64,000 nucleotides of DNA. Origin: JAJFIE01 sp964344255. Lineage in GTDB: Bacteria > Pseudomonadota > Alphaproteobacteria > Rhodospirillales > Casp-alpha2. Under the pieces are notes generated by a model. It saw only the letters and a program-made list of their open reading frames with translations. It ran no database searches and was not told the origin of the DNA. The first letter of the stretch is position 1. Every line of letters starts with the position of its first letter. Below, in pieces: positions 62,600 to 64,000 of the stretch. The DNA is taken from positions 62,001-126,000 of the forward strand of contig CAYFMQ010000003.1 of assembly GCA_964344255.1 (NCBI GenBank), in the 5' to 3' direction. The position numbers and the translations under genes were made by a program.

Positions 62600-63952
62600 A
62601 TGAGCGAACTAGAGGCATTCTTGAAGAATAACCCGGACATCGAGTTCTTCGATGTATTGAGCTACGATCTTTGCGGCATTATGCGGGGTAAACGTGTTGA
62701 TCAGAACCAGTTCAGAAAGCTGTATGAAGTGGGATTCCCGCTCCCCAGTTCCGTTGCCTTGCTGGATGTTACCGGCGAAGGAACGGACCCGGACGGCCGC
62801 GGTTTTTCGGATGGTGATCCTGATTCACTCCTGACCCCCATTGCCGGTACTCTGAAGCGCGTTCCCTGGCTGGATAGGCCGATCGCCCAGGTCCTGACTT
62901 CATATTATGAAGAAGACGGAACGCCGACGCCCGATGATGCACGCCATGTTCTTGCCGAAGTGGTGAAACGTTTCGACGGAACGGGTCTGAAACCCATCGT
63001 CGCGTGCGAGCTCGAATTTTACCTGATTGACCGTGAGCTCGACGCGCATGGCGCCCCCCAGCCGCCGTTGATGCCGAAAAGCGGTAAACGCATTACCAGG
63101 ACGCAAGTCTACAGCATTGCCGAGATTGAAGAATTCTCTGAGTTCCTTCGTGATATTGCCGACGCCTGTGCCATTCAGGATCTTCCCGTGGGCCCAGCCT
63201 CGGCGGAATACGCCGCCGGACAATTCGAGGTGAATCTGAACCATGTGGATGATCCGGTTCTGGCCTGTGACCAATCGGCGTTGCTGCAACGGGTGATCCG
63301 GGGCGTCGCCATCAAGCACGGGTTTGAAGCGACGTTCATGGCGAAACCTTATCCGGAAGCATCAGGAAACGGTCTGCATATCCACTGCAGCCTGGTTGAC
63401 GACAAGGGCGTCAACGTTTTTGACGACGGCGGACCGGAAGGCACCGATTTGTTGCGCTACGCTATCGGCGGCATGCTGGATACCATGGATGAAGCCATGG
63501 CGATTTTTGCCCCGAATGTGAACTCTTTCCGGCGATTTATCCCGAATTCCTATGTTCCGACCTATCCGGCATGGGCCTACAACAACCGTTCAACAGCAGT
63601 GCGAATTCCTGCCGGGGATCATAAGGCCAGGCGTTTTGAGCACCGCATTGCCGGCGCTGACGCCAATCCATACCTGACCATGGCGGCCATGCTTGCCGGC
63701 GTTCATCACGGTATCACCAACAAGATTGAGCCGCCGAAGCAAACAGAGGGAAATGCAGGGGAGCGTACCGACACCACCACGCCGCTCAAGCTGCACAAGG
63801 CCCTGGATCGAATGGAACAGGCGACGGTTTTGCCGGAATACCTTGGCGAGACCTATTGCAGACGGTATCGCCTGACAAAACAGGACGAACTGGATCGTTT
63901 CTCTGATACAATTTCCAGCCGGGAATATGACTGGTATCTACTTAGCCAGTGA
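62600..63952 (+). CDS. Glutamine synthetase-family (gamma-glutamylpolyamine synthetase-like)
   Basis: 450 aa. GS fold: PIVACELEFYLIDREL (metal Glu), SAEYAAGQFEVNLNHVD, ATFMAKPYPEASGNGLHIHC (ATP/metal His) and PNSYVPTYPAWAYNNRSTAV, then RRFEHRIAGADANPYLTMAA. Resembles PuuA-type enzymes ligating glutamate to polyamines or amines. A strong Sec-free cytoplasmic enzyme. Followed after 18 nt by the start of another gene. Confidence 0.94.
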   Translation: MSELEAFLKNNPDIEFFDVLSYDLCGIMRGKRVDQNQFRKLYEVGFPLPSSVALLDVTGEGTDPDGRGFSDGDPDSLLTPIAGTLKRVPWLDRPIAQVLTSYYEEDGTPTPDDARHVLAEVVKRFDGTGLKPIVACELEFYLIDRELDAHGAPQPPLMPKSGKRITRTQVYSIAEIEEFSEFLRDIADACAIQDLPVGPASAEYAAGQFEVNLNHVDDPVLACDQSALLQRVIRGVAIKHGFEATFMAKPYPEASGNGLHIHCSLVDDKGVNVFDDGGPEGTDLLRYAIGGMLDTMDEAMAIFAPNVNSFRRFIPNSYVPTYPAWAYNNRSTAVRIPAGDHKARRFEHRIAGADANPYLTMAAMLAGVHHGITNKIEPPKQTEGNAGERTDTTTPLKLHKALDRMEQATVLPEYLGETYCRRYRLTKQDELDRFSDTISSREYDWYLLSQ

Positions 63953-63970
63953 ATGGTTTGGGGCTGACGA

Positions 63971-64000
63971 ATGAAAAAAGCTCTCAGAACACAGCAGGCA
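63971..64000 (+). CDS. Start of a gene cut by the right edge
   Basis: ATG with GGGG 8 nt upstream, reading MKKALRTQQA, 18 nt after the glutamine-synthetase-like gene. Too short to identify. Confidence 0.45.
   Translation, partial: MKKALRTQQA

Overview
The window looks like chromosomal DNA of a free-living, probably marine alphaproteobacterium of the Rhodospirillales type. The reasons are gene content and order: cobS-cobT beside a DnaJ-domain gene and bolA; aroK-aroB-corC facing a small membrane peptide gene, a large helical protein gene and xerD; ppiC-argJ-mutT; a TAT-exported TRAP binding protein; and malyl-CoA lyase. A run of 10 N at 43926-43935 and a probable homopolymer frameshift near 45146 show that this is a draft assembly. 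The left edge cuts a PAS/histidine kinase gene and the right edge cuts a gene just after its start codon.

Layout. 1-9.3 kb: FixL-like sensor kinase (5' end missing), methyltransferase-like protein, DMT exporter, rpmB, an NHL-repeat/phytase-like exported pair, an amidinotransferase-fold hydrolase, and tungsten-type aldehyde oxidoreductase overlapping tag. 9.5-22.3 kb: mostly core genes (cobT, cobS, DnaJ-domain, bolA-type, RHH, DUF2889, CBS, CorC, aroB, aroK, xerD). 22.4-32.5 kb: exported DsrE protein, a fucosyltransferase-like gene with an amber codon in its 5' part, a TRAP transporter-amidase operon, hydroxypyruvate/glyoxylate reductase and malyl-CoA lyase. 32.6-49.7 kb: REC-PAS-GGDEF-EAL protein, accA, YihY/BrkB, a D-threonine-aldolase-type enzyme, a hydratase, secA, a cobalt-type nitrile hydratase cluster, a retropepsin-like protease, ppiC, argJ, mutT, a CinA-type protein and bluB. 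49.9-52.65 kb: an AT-rich accretion at a tRNA-Leu locus. 52.8-64 kb: host-attachment protein, small oxidoreductases, class II aldolase, TfdA-type dioxygenase, methyltransferase, LysE exporter, a likely structured RNA, a Cys/Met-metabolism PLP enzyme and a PuuA-type glutamine synthetase.

Metabolic links. Nitrile hydratase (42.9 kb) and the amidase of the TRAP operon (25.1 kb) could together convert nitriles to acids, with the TRAP system importing organic acids. Malyl-CoA lyase, the 2-hydroxyacid dehydrogenase and the D-threonine-aldolase-type enzyme all touch glyoxylate and glycine. cobS, cobT and bluB are aerobic cobalamin genes.

The most unusual region is 49881-52652. A complete tRNA-Leu(UAA) gene (50101-50410) is split in its anticodon loop by a 225-nt group I intron. 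It lies among three partial tRNA-Leu copies: one 5' remnant that has become a perfect 12-bp hairpin, and two 3' remnants. Between the tRNA 3' ends sit two AT-rich single-gene segments. One encodes a protein with a HEPN-type Rx4H motif whose start codon is 36 nt from the tRNA CCA end. The other encodes a membrane-anchored protein of unknown family. No integrase is present. This reads as stepwise accretion of one-gene, possibly defence-related cassettes at a tRNA attachment site.
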